Below, in pieces: positions 22,077-29,287 of a DNA stretch of 40,078 bases. This DNA comes from an uncultured Lachnospiraceae bacterium. Lineage in GTDB: Bacteria; Bacillota; Clostridia; Lachnospirales; Lachnospiraceae. The stretch lies in assembly GCA_910578795.1 (NCBI GenBank), contig CAJTSD010000034.1, forward strand, positions 1 through 40,078. The letters are read 5' to 3'. The notes beneath the pieces were generated by a model. That model ran no database searches. It saw only the letters and a list, made by a program, of their open reading frames with translations, and was not told the origin of the DNA. Within the stretch, counting starts at the first letter, position 1. Every line of letters starts with the position of its first letter. Made by a program: the position numbers and the translations under genes.

Positions 22077-22709
22077 TTACCAGCATTTTGAGCATTTGCC
22101 TTTTCCAAGCCTTTGAGCCTCTTCCAAAGTGACTTTTTGGGCTCTTTTGGGATTCATATTACCGCAGCTGTCATAACTGTGATATTTACTTCCAGTTGCT
22201 GACAGCCATACATATTGGGCTTTCTTTTCCTGTTCGGGAGTTTCAACGACGGTTTCCTGCGCTGGTTCTGTAGTTTGCTGCATCTGCTGTTCCGCCGCCT
22301 GTTGTATAGCTCGGGCAGTAGCGAGATTTGCATTCCGGGTGACAGTTGAAGCTTCAGGCGTCATGAAGTACTGCCCCTCAACATTTACCACAGTACCATT
22401 TGTAATGCACTGGTTGAGCAGAGCTGTATCTTCGGTAACGAACGGGGTATAGGATGTTACAATTTGGTAATTCCCGTCTGTGTCATCCGGTGCAAGTGCC
22501 CCGGTAGGATTGACACAAATACCGTTTGCATCAAAGAGATACCAAAGATTAGCAACTTCCACCCATGAAGAGGTGACAAAGGAGCCGTCATCATTTTGGT
22601 AATGAATGCCTGCAGCGTCTTGTGTAAATCCGGCAGCAAAGACATTAAGTGAAAACAATAGGCTGAAAAGCAAGGTGAGGAATGCTGATTTGAAAACTTT
22701 TTTCTTCAT
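22077..22709 (-). CDS. Exported protein with cell-wall-type repeat and Cys-rich C-terminus
   Basis: 210 residues. A signal peptide (MKKKVFKSAFLTLLFSLLFS then LNVFAAG) has a likely cleavage after AFAA. Residues about 30-70 resemble a choline/cell-wall-binding type repeat (WVEVANLWYLFDANGICV). After a Gln/Glu/Pro-rich linker, the C-terminal 40 residues carry the small motif VWLSATGSKYHSYDSCGNMN, PKRAQKVTLEEAQRLG, CSKCW, found at the end of many Firmicute exported proteins. It lies alone on the minus strand in the accessory region and may be a lysogenic-conversion gene acting at the host surface. The start has agaaagaagg upstream. Confidence 0.7.
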   Translation of the reverse strand: MKKKVFKSAFLTLLFSLLFSLNVFAAGFTQDAAGIHYQNDDGSFVTSSWVEVANLWYLFDANGICVNPTGALAPDDTDGNYQIVTSYTPFVTEDTALLNQCITNGTVVNVEGQYFMTPEASTVTRNANLATARAIQQAAEQQMQQTTEPAQETVVETPEQEKKAQYVWLSATGSKYHSYDSCGNMNPKRAQKVTLEEAQRLGKGKCSKCW

Positions 22710-22890
22710 AATGATACCTTCTTTCTTGAAATTTATCGTAACACTATCAGTATACTATAAATTTGATAGAAAATATAGATTTTTGTAAAAAATTGTAACA
22801 TAACAAGGTACAAGAGAAGTAAAAAATAAATATAACAGCAAAAAATATACTTAATTGCAATAATAATTAGATTGCCTATAGGAGTGCAGC

Positions 22891-23139
22891 ATGAAAGAAA
22901 ACAAAATTTTAGAACAGTTGAAGCGTGAAGCCCTTTATGCGCAACGTTCTTATTCCACAGAGTTGCTATATCAGACCTGTGGTAAGGCACAGATGGCAAG
23001 GCAGCTTGAAGCTTTGACGCAATCAGAGTTCATGGAAATCAACCACATGACAGTGAACTACATGAATACAAATAGGGAATATATAAAGCACCGCAACGGT
23101 GGTAATTTAGACAACCAACAAATTCATAATATTGATTAA
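22891..23139 (+). CDS. Small phage protein, unknown function
   Basis: 82 residues, helical: MKENKILEQLKREALYAQRS then YSTELLYQTCGKAQMARQLE, ending with polar residues NGGNLDNQQIHNID. aggagtg precedes the start. It is the first of two tightly spaced plus-strand genes before the replication region. Confidence 0.6.
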   Translation: MKENKILEQLKREALYAQRSYSTELLYQTCGKAQMARQLEALTQSEFMEINHMTVNYMNTNREYIKHRNGGNLDNQQIHNID

Positions 23140-23161
23140 GCATATGAAAGGATGTGGCAAT

Positions 23162-23341
23162 ATGAAAGATACAGAATATGGAATCAAAGAAGTAAAGGTA
23201 TTCCATCATGGTAACGGGACATCAGTAGTCATAAGGCCTGACCTTCCGGAAGAAGAGTACCAGAGACGACACAAGGAACTTGAAAGGGCGGCAGCAAATG
23301 TACTTAAATGTGTGGAACGGAACAGGCAGGGAATCTCATAA
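23162..23341 (+). CDS. Small phage protein, unknown function
   Basis: 59 residues: MKDTEYGIKEVKVFHHGNGT then SVVIRPDLPEEEYQRRHKEL and a helical end ERAAANVLKCVERNRQGIS. The N-terminal half looks like a short beta structure. The start at 23162 is preferred for aaggatg upstream; ATG at 23132 lies in the previous gene. Probably co-transcribed with that gene. No family recognised. Confidence 0.55.
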   Translation: MKDTEYGIKEVKVFHHGNGTSVVIRPDLPEEEYQRRHKELERAAANVLKCVERNRQGIS

Positions 23342-23353
23342 CAGATAATATTA

Positions 23354-23466
23354 ACGTGCCTCCTGCGCGGCGCATAAACTACGTGTGCCGTACTTCACCT
23401 AATCTAATTTTATAATATGCGGTCACAGGATGAACCCTGTTCCTGTGTGCCGCGCAGGAGGCACGT
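23354..23466. repeat. Perfect 18-bp inverted repeat enclosing 77 bases
   Basis: ACGTGCCTCCTGCGCGGC (23354-23371) and its exact reverse complement (23449-23466). Inside is a second small stem ACAGGA / TCCTGT (23425-23446 region) and a TATAAT-like box. The GC-rich arms stand out in an AT-rich neighbourhood. It could be a structured RNA, a strong roadblock or part of an origin. No gene is visible between 23342 and 23595. Confidence 0.75.
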
Positions 23467-23595
23467 GGGACAGGCTGTTTTAGGCAGAATTGTGTTTTGT
23501 ACGTGGTGCATATGCATTACAGAGTTTTAATCAATAAAATTCCAAAGTATACAGTCATAGACTGCGTGTGTGCCACGTAGAAAGCACATAAGGAA

Positions 23596-24219
23596 GTGAT
23601 ACATATAGAAGACGGAAAAATTACGGCGGTACGCGACAACGGCAGCAGTGCCGATATTGTGATACGCGTTGAAAATGATGCATTGGCAGCAGCCATCATG
23701 GAAAAAAGGATTACGAATGTGAGACTGCAGCTAGTGGATGGGCGTATGCTGTCATCTGACCAGCGCAAAAAAATCTATGCAACGCTCCGCGACATTTCAG
23801 ACTATACAGGCTATAGTCCGGAAGAGACAAAGGAGATTATGAAGTATGTGCATATTGTCGCAACAGGGAGCGATTATTTTTCGCTTTCTGACTGCTCCAT
23901 GTATTTGGCGAGGGAATTTATAAATACCCTCACGGATTTCTGCCTTGAAAATGGAGTAATAACTTCCGACAGGCTTTCTGACAGGACGGATGACATTACT
24001 GCATACCTGTACCAGTGCCTGAAGCATAAAAAATGTGCGGTATGCGGAAAACCCGGTGAGATACATCACTGGGATGCGGTCGGCATGGGACATGACCGCA
24101 GGCATTATGATGACACGGTAAACAGGAAAATATGCCTGTGCCGGATGCATCATACAATTGCCCATCAGAAGGGAGTGAAGGATTTCCAGCGGGATTACCA
24201 TGTGTACGGAATCGTTTAA
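23596..24219 (+). CDS. Putative HNHc nuclease (phage, PF16784-like)
   Basis: 207 residues. The N-terminal two thirds is an alpha/beta region (RVENDALAAAIMEKRITNVR, LQLVDGRMLSSDQRKKIYAT) typical of the phage HNHc_6 family. The C-terminus has the zinc and HNH features: CAVCGKPGEIHHWDAVGMGH, then RKICLCRMHHTIAHQKG. These proteins usually sit in phage replication or recombination modules and are thought to cut DNA. The GTG start at 23596 is uncertain: aagga is only one base upstream, but a stop in frame at 23578 leaves little choice. Confidence 0.8.
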   Translation: MIHIEDGKITAVRDNGSSADIVIRVENDALAAAIMEKRITNVRLQLVDGRMLSSDQRKKIYATLRDISDYTGYSPEETKEIMKYVHIVATGSDYFSLSDCSMYLAREFINTLTDFCLENGVITSDRLSDRTDDITAYLYQCLKHKKCAVCGKPGEIHHWDAVGMGHDRRHYDDTVNRKICLCRMHHTIAHQKGVKDFQRDYHVYGIV

Positions 24220-24241
24220 AAGTGTCAGATTCTGTCACTTT
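24219..24241. repeat. Palindrome, copy 2 of the candidate parS family
   Basis: AAAGTGTCAGA-T-TCTGTCACTTT, arms with a single mismatch, containing the core GTGTCAGATTCTGTCAC. It lies between the HNH gene and the replication initiator, about 80 bp before the initiator start. Confidence 0.75.
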
Positions 24242-24320
24242 AATATAGGTTAAAAGGGGTATTTAGCTGATACCCTTGGTACAGTGTGGCAAAAAAACGA
24301 AAACGCAGGAGGTCGGACAA

Positions 24321-25208
24321 ATGGAAACAATTAAAAGAGAAAGGTATATATGCATACAGGAATTTATGGTGAGGGATTTAGGATTAAAGGGAAACGAGCT
24401 TATTGTTTATGCCCTGCTATACGGGTTTTCGCAGGATGGCGAACAGTATTTTTCCGGCAGCCTGAAATATATTGCAGACTGGATCAATGCATCGAAATCA
24501 ACTGCACAGAGCGTAATAAAATCTTTATTGGAAAAAGGATTTTTGATGAAGAAAGATAATTATGTGAATAATGTAAAGTTCTGTGAATATAAAACAGCTG
24601 TACCGGAGAATGCAGATGATCAGAATGCAGATCAAAATACCGTACCGGAAACTGGTACGGGGTGTACCGAAAATCGGTACAGGGGTGTACCGGAAACTGG
24701 TACGGGGTGTACCGGAAATCGGTACGGGGGTGTACCGGAATCCGGTACCAATAATAATATATATAATACTAATAATAACCTAGATAATAATAAATATATA
24801 TTGTCGGGCATGCCCGACGCTGCATCTGACGGCGCGCCTGAGAATGTACCTAAAAAAACCAAAAAGCCTAGGGCAGAGAACCACGCGGAGGAGATTAGGC
24901 AGATCATTGATTATTTTAACCGTGTATGTGGAACGAATTATCAGTATCAGAGCGCCGGCACTGCAAAACATATCAATGCACGGCTTAATGAGGGGTTTAC
25001 GGTGGGGGACTTTTGCAAAGTCATTGATAAGAAATATGCCGAATGGCACAATGACAGCTACATGTGCAAGTACCTCAGACCGCAGACGTTGTTCAATTCG
25101 GAGAAATTTGAGAACTACCTAAACCAAAGAAGCGCTCCGGCAGCAGGAGACACAGGCGGCATTTCTCAAGAAATGGCAGACCTGTATAATGCAGTTGTCA
25201 TAAGGTGA
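24321..25208 (+). CDS. Phage replication initiator (winged helix plus Phg_2220_C domain)
   Basis: 295 residues. The N-terminal 95 residues form a winged helix of the replication-initiator type (YICIQEFMVRDLGLKGNELI; ISASKSTA-like WINASKSTAQSVIKSLLEKG). A low-complexity middle (about 108-150) repeats VPETGTGC and NRYRGVP because its DNA contains iterons. The C-terminal domain (EIRQIIDYFNRVCGTNYQY, HINARLNEGFTVGDFCKVID, YLRPQTLFNSEKFENYLNQ) is the conserved phage C-terminal domain TIGR02220. It should bind the internal iterons and recruit the loader encoded next. The start at 24321 follows caggaggt. A candidate ParB site lies upstream. Confidence 0.88.
   Translation: METIKRERYICIQEFMVRDLGLKGNELIVYALLYGFSQDGEQYFSGSLKYIADWINASKSTAQSVIKSLLEKGFLMKKDNYVNNVKFCEYKTAVPENADDQNADQNTVPETGTGCTENRYRGVPETGTGCTGNRYGGVPESGTNNNIYNTNNNLDNNKYILSGMPDAASDGAPENVPKKTKKPRAENHAEEIRQIIDYFNRVCGTNYQYQSAGTAKHINARLNEGFTVGDFCKVIDKKYAEWHNDSYMCKYLRPQTLFNSEKFENYLNQRSAPAAGDTGGISQEMADLYNAVVIR
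24642..24818 (+). other. Predicted phage replication origin: five iterons, AT-rich tract and palindrome inside the initiator gene
   Basis: Five 17-base iterons of the form GTACCGRAAAYYGGTAC or close variants begin at 24642, 24664, 24687, 24709 and 24732, spaced 22, 23, 22 and 23 bp, about two helical turns. Each is itself a dyad with GTACC and GGTAC ends. Directly after them, 24749-24802 is almost pure A and T, a likely unwinding element. The perfect palindrome GTCGGGCATGCCCGAC closes the set at 24803-24818. Lambda and many phages keep their origin inside the initiator gene in the same way. Confidence 0.8.
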
Positions 25209-25215
25209 GTAGGAA

Positions 25216-26106
25216 ATGGGATACGACACATTGGAGATTATTGAGGCGTACCGCAGGAAATGGGAAGAGGACAGGGCGCGCAAGGAAAATTACAGACCGC
25301 CGGCATATAAATGCGAACATTGTAGGGATACGGGACTTATTAGTATTTATCCGCCCAATGTGCACAGGGCGGCAAACGGTAAAATTGATACAATGATGTA
25401 CTGCCCATACTGCAGGACGGAGATGCTGATAAATGTGTCGGGTATTATGGCAGAATACAGAGAACTGGATATTGCAAGATTCCCATGGGAAACGTATAGG
25501 GAAACGGACGTTACAAAACTCCGGCAGGTTATTGAAAGCTTTGTATATGATTTCCGAAAATGGCAGGATGAAGGTGTTGGACTGTACATATATTCCCATA
25601 CAACGGGAAGCGGAAAAACGATGGCTGCCAGCGCCATATGCGGCAGCATCTGCACAAAGTATAACATTGCCGCCCGTTTTACAAAAGTGGAGGATTTCCT
25701 TGCGGATGTAAAGAAAACCTACGACAGCAGGAGCAAAGGTGAGCTGCCCAAGGAAAATGTCCGGAAATATTTTGACACGGAGCTTTTGGTGCTGGATGAC
25801 CTTGGTGTTTCCAAAATTAACGAATGGGGGCAGGGTGTGCTGCACGACTTGGTCAATGAACGATACAAGACAAGCAAGCTGTGCATCGTGACGAGTAATT
25901 ATCTCCTCACGGAACTGCCTGTGCATTCGGCGACAAAGGACAGGCTAAACGACATGTGCCTGATGCTGAATTTCCCAGAGGAGCCGGTTAGGGCGCATAA
26001 GGCGCAGGAGCGCAAGAACCGTATTCTGCAGCACATGGCAGATTATGATAAATTTGTAGATGCAGCAGGAGAAACACCGTTTGAGAATGGAGAGCCACGC
26101 AAATGA
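25216..26106 (+). CDS. DnaC/DnaI-like helicase loader (AAA+ ATPase)
   Basis: 296 residues. An N-terminal zinc finger is formed by CEHC (33, 36) and CPYC (63, 66). The ATPase domain has Walker A TTGSGKT ending at residue 135, Walker B LLVLDDLG with aspartates 194-195, and a sensor-1 region (KLCIVTSNYLL). This is the DnaC/IstB-type architecture; next to a phage initiator it should load the host replicative helicase. ggtgagtagg precedes the start, 7 bases after the initiator stop. The stop overlaps the next start (ATGA). Confidence 0.9.
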   Translation: MGYDTLEIIEAYRRKWEEDRARKENYRPPAYKCEHCRDTGLISIYPPNVHRAANGKIDTMMYCPYCRTEMLINVSGIMAEYRELDIARFPWETYRETDVTKLRQVIESFVYDFRKWQDEGVGLYIYSHTTGSGKTMAASAICGSICTKYNIAARFTKVEDFLADVKKTYDSRSKGELPKENVRKYFDTELLVLDDLGVSKINEWGQGVLHDLVNERYKTSKLCIVTSNYLLTELPVHSATKDRLNDMCLMLNFPEEPVRAHKAQERKNRILQHMADYDKFVDAAGETPFENGEPRK

Positions 26107-26546
26107 AACATGCAGATATTTATATAACACACAACATGACAAAACTGAAAGCGGGATATGCAGCGTATGTATACGTGATATATGCGGATACATCAAGGGG
26201 CAGAGCTGAATGCGGAGGATTTGGGACGGGACAGGACGTGACTGTCAACCGGATAAACCTGTTAGCATTAAGGGCAGCGCTGAGACATTTCAACCGTCCG
26301 GCAGAGATTACGGTATACACGGATTCTTCCACTGTTGCGGGTGCATTTAACTGCAACAACATTAAGCAGTGGAGGGAGAACGGTTTTAATACTGCGAGGG
26401 GAAGGCCGCTAGCCAATGCTGATCTGTGGCGGAGTGTGTCAGACCTTTCGCAGAAACACCTGATAAATGCCATACTGACAAACCGCCATCAGTACACGAA
26501 CTGGGCAGAGGAAGAACTGTTGAAAAAATACGGCAAAGCACAGTAA
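26103..26546 (+). CDS. RNase H-like protein with altered catalytic residues
   Basis: 147 residues with the RNase HI fold landmarks in order: IYITHN at the first strand, TVNRINLLALRAAL at helix A, ITVYTDSSTVAGAF at strand 4, and QWRENGFNTARGRPLANADL, ending HQYTNWAEEELLKK. Compared with RNase HI, the first aspartate (YTDG) is replaced by threonine, the helix-A glutamate (NRxEL) by asparagine, and the last aspartate (AD) by glutamate; only the strand-4 aspartate is kept. It is probably not an active hybrid nuclease but may bind nucleic acid. It overlaps the loader gene by four bases, so it belongs to the replication operon. Confidence 0.75.
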   Translation: MKHADIYITHNMTKLKAGYAAYVYVIYADTSRGRAECGGFGTGQDVTVNRINLLALRAALRHFNRPAEITVYTDSSTVAGAFNCNNIKQWRENGFNTARGRPLANADLWRSVSDLSQKHLINAILTNRHQYTNWAEEELLKKYGKAQ

Positions 26547-26611
26547 TTACTGGGTAAGAAAGCCTTTTGGAATGCCCAGAAGGGATTTTATATATCACAA
26601 AACCATGATAA

Positions 26612-26634
26612 GCCTCCTGTTATCCGCAGGAGGC
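26612..26634. promoter_or_regulatory. GCCTCCTG hairpin before parA
   Basis: GCCTCCTG (26612-26619) and CAGGAGGC (26627-26634) form a perfect 8-bp stem with a 7-base loop 26 bases before the parA start. The motif is shared with the arms of the large inverted repeat at 23354-23466. It contains Shine-Dalgarno-like and anti-Shine-Dalgarno sequence, so it may control parA translation or end upstream transcription. Confidence 0.45.
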
Positions 26635-26660
26635 AGAGAAAATACTGGGAGGGAATGGAT

Positions 26661-27446
26661 ATGAGGACAGTAAGCATTATTAATTTAAAGGGTGGCGTCG
26701 GCAAGACAGTAACGAGCATCAACATGGCATATGAACTGATGCGGCGGGGCAGGCGTGTGCTGCTTGTGGACTGTGACAAGCAGGGCAATGCAAGCAAATT
26801 TTTTAAGTGCTATAGCAAGGATAAGGTCAGTTTATCAGATGTACTTACAGGGGATGCGGATATCAGAGCTGCCATCTACCTGACAGGCTACAGCAATACG
26901 GACAGTATGGCGCCGACGCTGGATGTGGTGCCGGCGGATATGTCGCTGATTAACGCAGCCAGAGAGATTGACAACGATCCGATAAGGCCGGGAGTGACAA
27001 GGCTGAAAAATGCCCTTGAAACCATAAACAGGGAATATGATTACTGTGTGATTGACTGTGCGCCGGATATCAATGTCCCAATCGTAAATGCCCTTGTGGC
27101 GAGTGATGATATCGTTATCCCTGTTGTAATTGACAAGTTCACGTTTGACGGGATAGCGGAAGTGCTGGGCAAGATAGACGAAGTCAGAAAATGGCAGAAT
27201 CATGAACTTAATTTTGCGGGATGCCTTGTTACATCATACAGAAACAATGACCTGTGCAATGAAGGCGTGGAAGTGCTTCAGGAGAAATTTGAAAAAGTGT
27301 TTTATACAAGGATTAAGTGGACGCCGATTATGAGCAGGAGTACATTCGCGGGAGTTCCGATCATTGAATATTCTCCGCGGTGCGGAGCATCAGGGAGCTA
27401 TAAAATGTTCGTGGAAGAATATGAGAGGGGGATCTGCAATGGCTAA
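26661..27446 (+). CDS. parA: ParA/Soj-type partition ATPase
   Basis: 261 residues. The deviant Walker A KGGVGKT lies at residues 10-16 (VSIINLKGGVGKTV), followed by LLVDCDKQGNASKFF, DYCVIDCAPDINVPIVNAL (Walker B region) and VIDKFTFDGI. There is no extra N-terminal DNA-binding domain, so it is the short type Ib-like/Soj form. It should use ATP-dependent DNA binding to segregate DNA bound by the ParB encoded next. The start at 26661 is set by gggaggg 8 bases upstream. It overlaps parB by 8 bases. Confidence 0.93.
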   Translation: MRTVSIINLKGGVGKTVTSINMAYELMRRGRRVLLVDCDKQGNASKFFKCYSKDKVSLSDVLTGDADIRAAIYLTGYSNTDSMAPTLDVVPADMSLINAAREIDNDPIRPGVTRLKNALETINREYDYCVIDCAPDINVPIVNALVASDDIVIPVVIDKFTFDGIAEVLGKIDEVRKWQNHELNFAGCLVTSYRNNDLCNEGVEVLQEKFEKVFYTRIKWTPIMSRSTFAGVPIIEYSPRCGASGSYKMFVEEYERGICNG

Positions 27447-28875
27447 GGCCTTTTCCATCAGAGATCTTATGAATGATGACATCCGGCAGCAGGAGTCTGA
27501 ATCAGATGCGTTTGAAAGAGTCAGTGTATTTGACATACAACCCAATCCGAAAAACGAGTATGAGCTGAGCGAGATAGAAAAAATGAAAGACAGCATATAT
27601 GCGCTTGGCGGGGTGCAGCAGAACCTCGTCCTTGTAAGATTTCCTGAAGGGGCGGAATATAAATACCTTGCATTGGATGGACACAGGCGGCGGAAGGCAA
27701 GCCTGGAGCTTGTGGAGGAAGGATATCCGGAGTTTGAATTTGTTCCGGCTGTCATCAAGGGGCAGATTGATACTGACACGGAAGATGCAGTAATTGTAAT
27801 GATGAACAGCACCCAGAGAAATAAGACCGACTGGGAAAGAGTAATGGAACATATGAAACTGAAAGAGATTATCCCGAAACTGAAAAAAAGACAGGGGCTT
27901 GACGGAAGAACAAGGGAGATAGAATCAGAGCTTTTGGGAGTGTCACAGGGACAGATTGCGATATACAACACAATTGGTACATGCCTTAATGCCGAACTGA
28001 TGGAGCTGCTGAAAAGAGAATGCATCGGCATATCGCTTGCATATGAGGCGGCAAAACTTGAACCTGATATGCAGAAGCAGCTTGCGGAGACAGCAAATAA
28101 TACCGGCAGTATTTGTGAGGAGGATATAAAACGGCTCCTTGGCAGCAGGACTATAGAAGGACAGTTGAAGATGACAGAAGTGGAAAATGTGACAGAATCT
28201 GACACATTTGAAAAGGTACAAAATGAACCTGTCCATGCTCCGGCAGCAAAAAAGAAAGAAATCTGTTATACAACCAGTGAAGATGACGTTGACATTGCGA
28301 TAGATTTCATATTTTTTATGCATGACTTTCCGGAAAATAAACTGCATGAGATAATTGAATCTTTCAGGGGTGTAGAGAATTTCACAGTTGCGTCAATGAC
28401 CGCAGAACTGATATTTGGCGGGATGCTTCCGTATGAGAGTTGCAATGTTAGAGTCATGCGCCAAGGCGGATACCAGATTGAGTATATCCATACAGGAGAA
28501 ATTTATAATATTCCAGTATATTATTTTTGGAAAGGTTTTGAGAGAAAACTTGACTGGAAGTGGGAAGAAGAGAGTGCGGAACAGGCAGACCTCACAGATG
28601 ATATAGAAGATGTGACAGAATCTGTCACATCTGAGGAATATCCAACGGAAGTAAATAAAATAGTGGCAGACAAAAAAATAGCATTGCGCGGCGGCTATGA
28701 ACCCATATTGATTGATGACCTGATAAATAAATATGACGCATATTTAGAAATACTTAAAGATGGGCAACACCTAAATCCAGGCTTAATCTGCAAATACAAC
28801 TGCCTGATTGATGCTTTGGAATCATTAAAAAGCAGGATTATGCAGGAGGGTATGTATGATAGTGGCAATGATTAA
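27439..28875 (+). CDS. parB: ParB-family partition protein with two internal palindromic sites
   Basis: 478 residues, longer than chromosomal ParB. The N-terminal ParB/Srx domain includes FDIQPNPKNEYELSEIEKMK, LGGVQQNLVLVRF and the nucleotide-binding motif LDGHRRRKA (the GERRxRA box variant). A helix-turn-helix region follows (REIESELLGVSQGQIAIYNT; GISLAYEAAKL). The long C-terminal part (about 260-478) has no clear match. Two copies of the 17-bp palindrome lie in its gene and encode VTESDT and VTESVT. gagagggggat precedes the start. Function in prophage or plasmid partition is inferred from the pairing with ParA. Confidence 0.9.
   Translation: MAKAFSIRDLMNDDIRQQESESDAFERVSVFDIQPNPKNEYELSEIEKMKDSIYALGGVQQNLVLVRFPEGAEYKYLALDGHRRRKASLELVEEGYPEFEFVPAVIKGQIDTDTEDAVIVMMNSTQRNKTDWERVMEHMKLKEIIPKLKKRQGLDGRTREIESELLGVSQGQIAIYNTIGTCLNAELMELLKRECIGISLAYEAAKLEPDMQKQLAETANNTGSICEEDIKRLLGSRTIEGQLKMTEVENVTESDTFEKVQNEPVHAPAAKKKEICYTTSEDDVDIAIDFIFFMHDFPENKLHEIIESFRGVENFTVASMTAELIFGGMLPYESCNVRVMRQGGYQIEYIHTGEIYNIPVYYFWKGFERKLDWKWEEESAEQADLTDDIEDVTESVTSEEYPTEVNKIVADKKIALRGGYEPILIDDLINKYDAYLEILKDGQHLNPGLICKYNCLIDALESLKSRIMQEGMYDSGND
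28185..28209. repeat. Palindrome, copy 3 of the candidate parS family (inside parB)
   Basis: Twelve-base arms around a central A with one mismatch, core GTGACAGAATCTGACAC. Encodes NVTESDTF in parB. Confidence 0.8.
28609..28631. repeat. Palindrome, copy 4 of the candidate parS family (inside parB)
   Basis: Perfect 11-base arms around a central A at 28620, core GTGACAGAATCTGTCAC. Encodes DVTESVTS in parB. Confidence 0.8.
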
Positions 28876-28975
28876 GAAACTGATTAAGAAATATAAAAAA
28901 TGTAACCAAATACGAAAAAATCCACACTTTATTAAAATGGACAGATGTGGGAACAGTCTTGGAGGACGGGAGTAA
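28856..28975 (+). CDS. Small basic protein overlapping the 3' end of parB
   Basis: 39 residues: MIVAMIKKLIKKYKKCNQIR then KNPHFIKMDRCGNSLGGRE. It starts 20 bases before the parB stop in another frame, with gcaggaggg 6 bases upstream, a site too good to be chance. The N-terminal half is an amphipathic lysine-rich helix. No function recognised. Confidence 0.5.
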   Translation: MIVAMIKKLIKKYKKCNQIRKNPHFIKMDRCGNSLGGRE

Positions 28976-28979
28976 GGAT

Positions 28980-29276
28980 ATGACTTATGAAGAATTGAAA
29001 ATTGGTACAGAGATAAAATTAAAAGAAAAATCTGATGATGAACATAGGGTGCATAAAATGGCTGCGTATATCGTTGTCGGAAAGTATCCGGGCATGTGTA
29101 TGGTTGCGGACAGTAAGGGAAGGCGCAGGGGCGTAGCAATAGGAGAACTTGTCATGAATAATGTCATAACGCAGTCGCCATACTTTGAGTCCATGCGGCG
29201 CAGCATTGACAGCGACAGCAAGTCATGCGGATGGCACAGGCGGAAAGCGACATTGGCAGCAGAATATGCACCTTAG
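28980..29276 (+). CDS. Small phage protein, unknown function
   Basis: 98 residues: MTYEELKIGTEIKLKEKSDD, HRVHKMAAYIVVGKYPGMCM and VADSKGRRRGVAIGELVMNN suggest a small beta-barrel-like domain, followed by a polar tail with SMRRSIDSDSKSCGWHRRK. It starts 4 bases after the preceding small gene with gggagtaagg upstream. It is part of the string of small genes between parB and the late region. Confidence 0.6.
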   Translation: MTYEELKIGTEIKLKEKSDDEHRVHKMAAYIVVGKYPGMCMVADSKGRRRGVAIGELVMNNVITQSPYFESMRRSIDSDSKSCGWHRRKATLAAEYAP

Positions 29277-29287
29277 AGGAGGGTACG

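Noticed and set aside
23342..24219. Structured sequence before an HNH gene, resembling the layout of HEARO/omega RNA with IscB
   Set aside because: The HNH protein is a short phage HNHc type without RuvC parts or arginine-rich helix, so it is not IscB.
24642..24748. CRISPR-like array or coding minisatellite
   Set aside because: Units are only 22-23 bp apart with no variable spacers, lie in frame in an initiator gene and are followed by an AT-rich tract; origin iterons explain them better.
27390..28205. Long minus-strand frame opposite parB
   Set aside because: Ser/Ile-rich shadow of the parB frame without a binding site.
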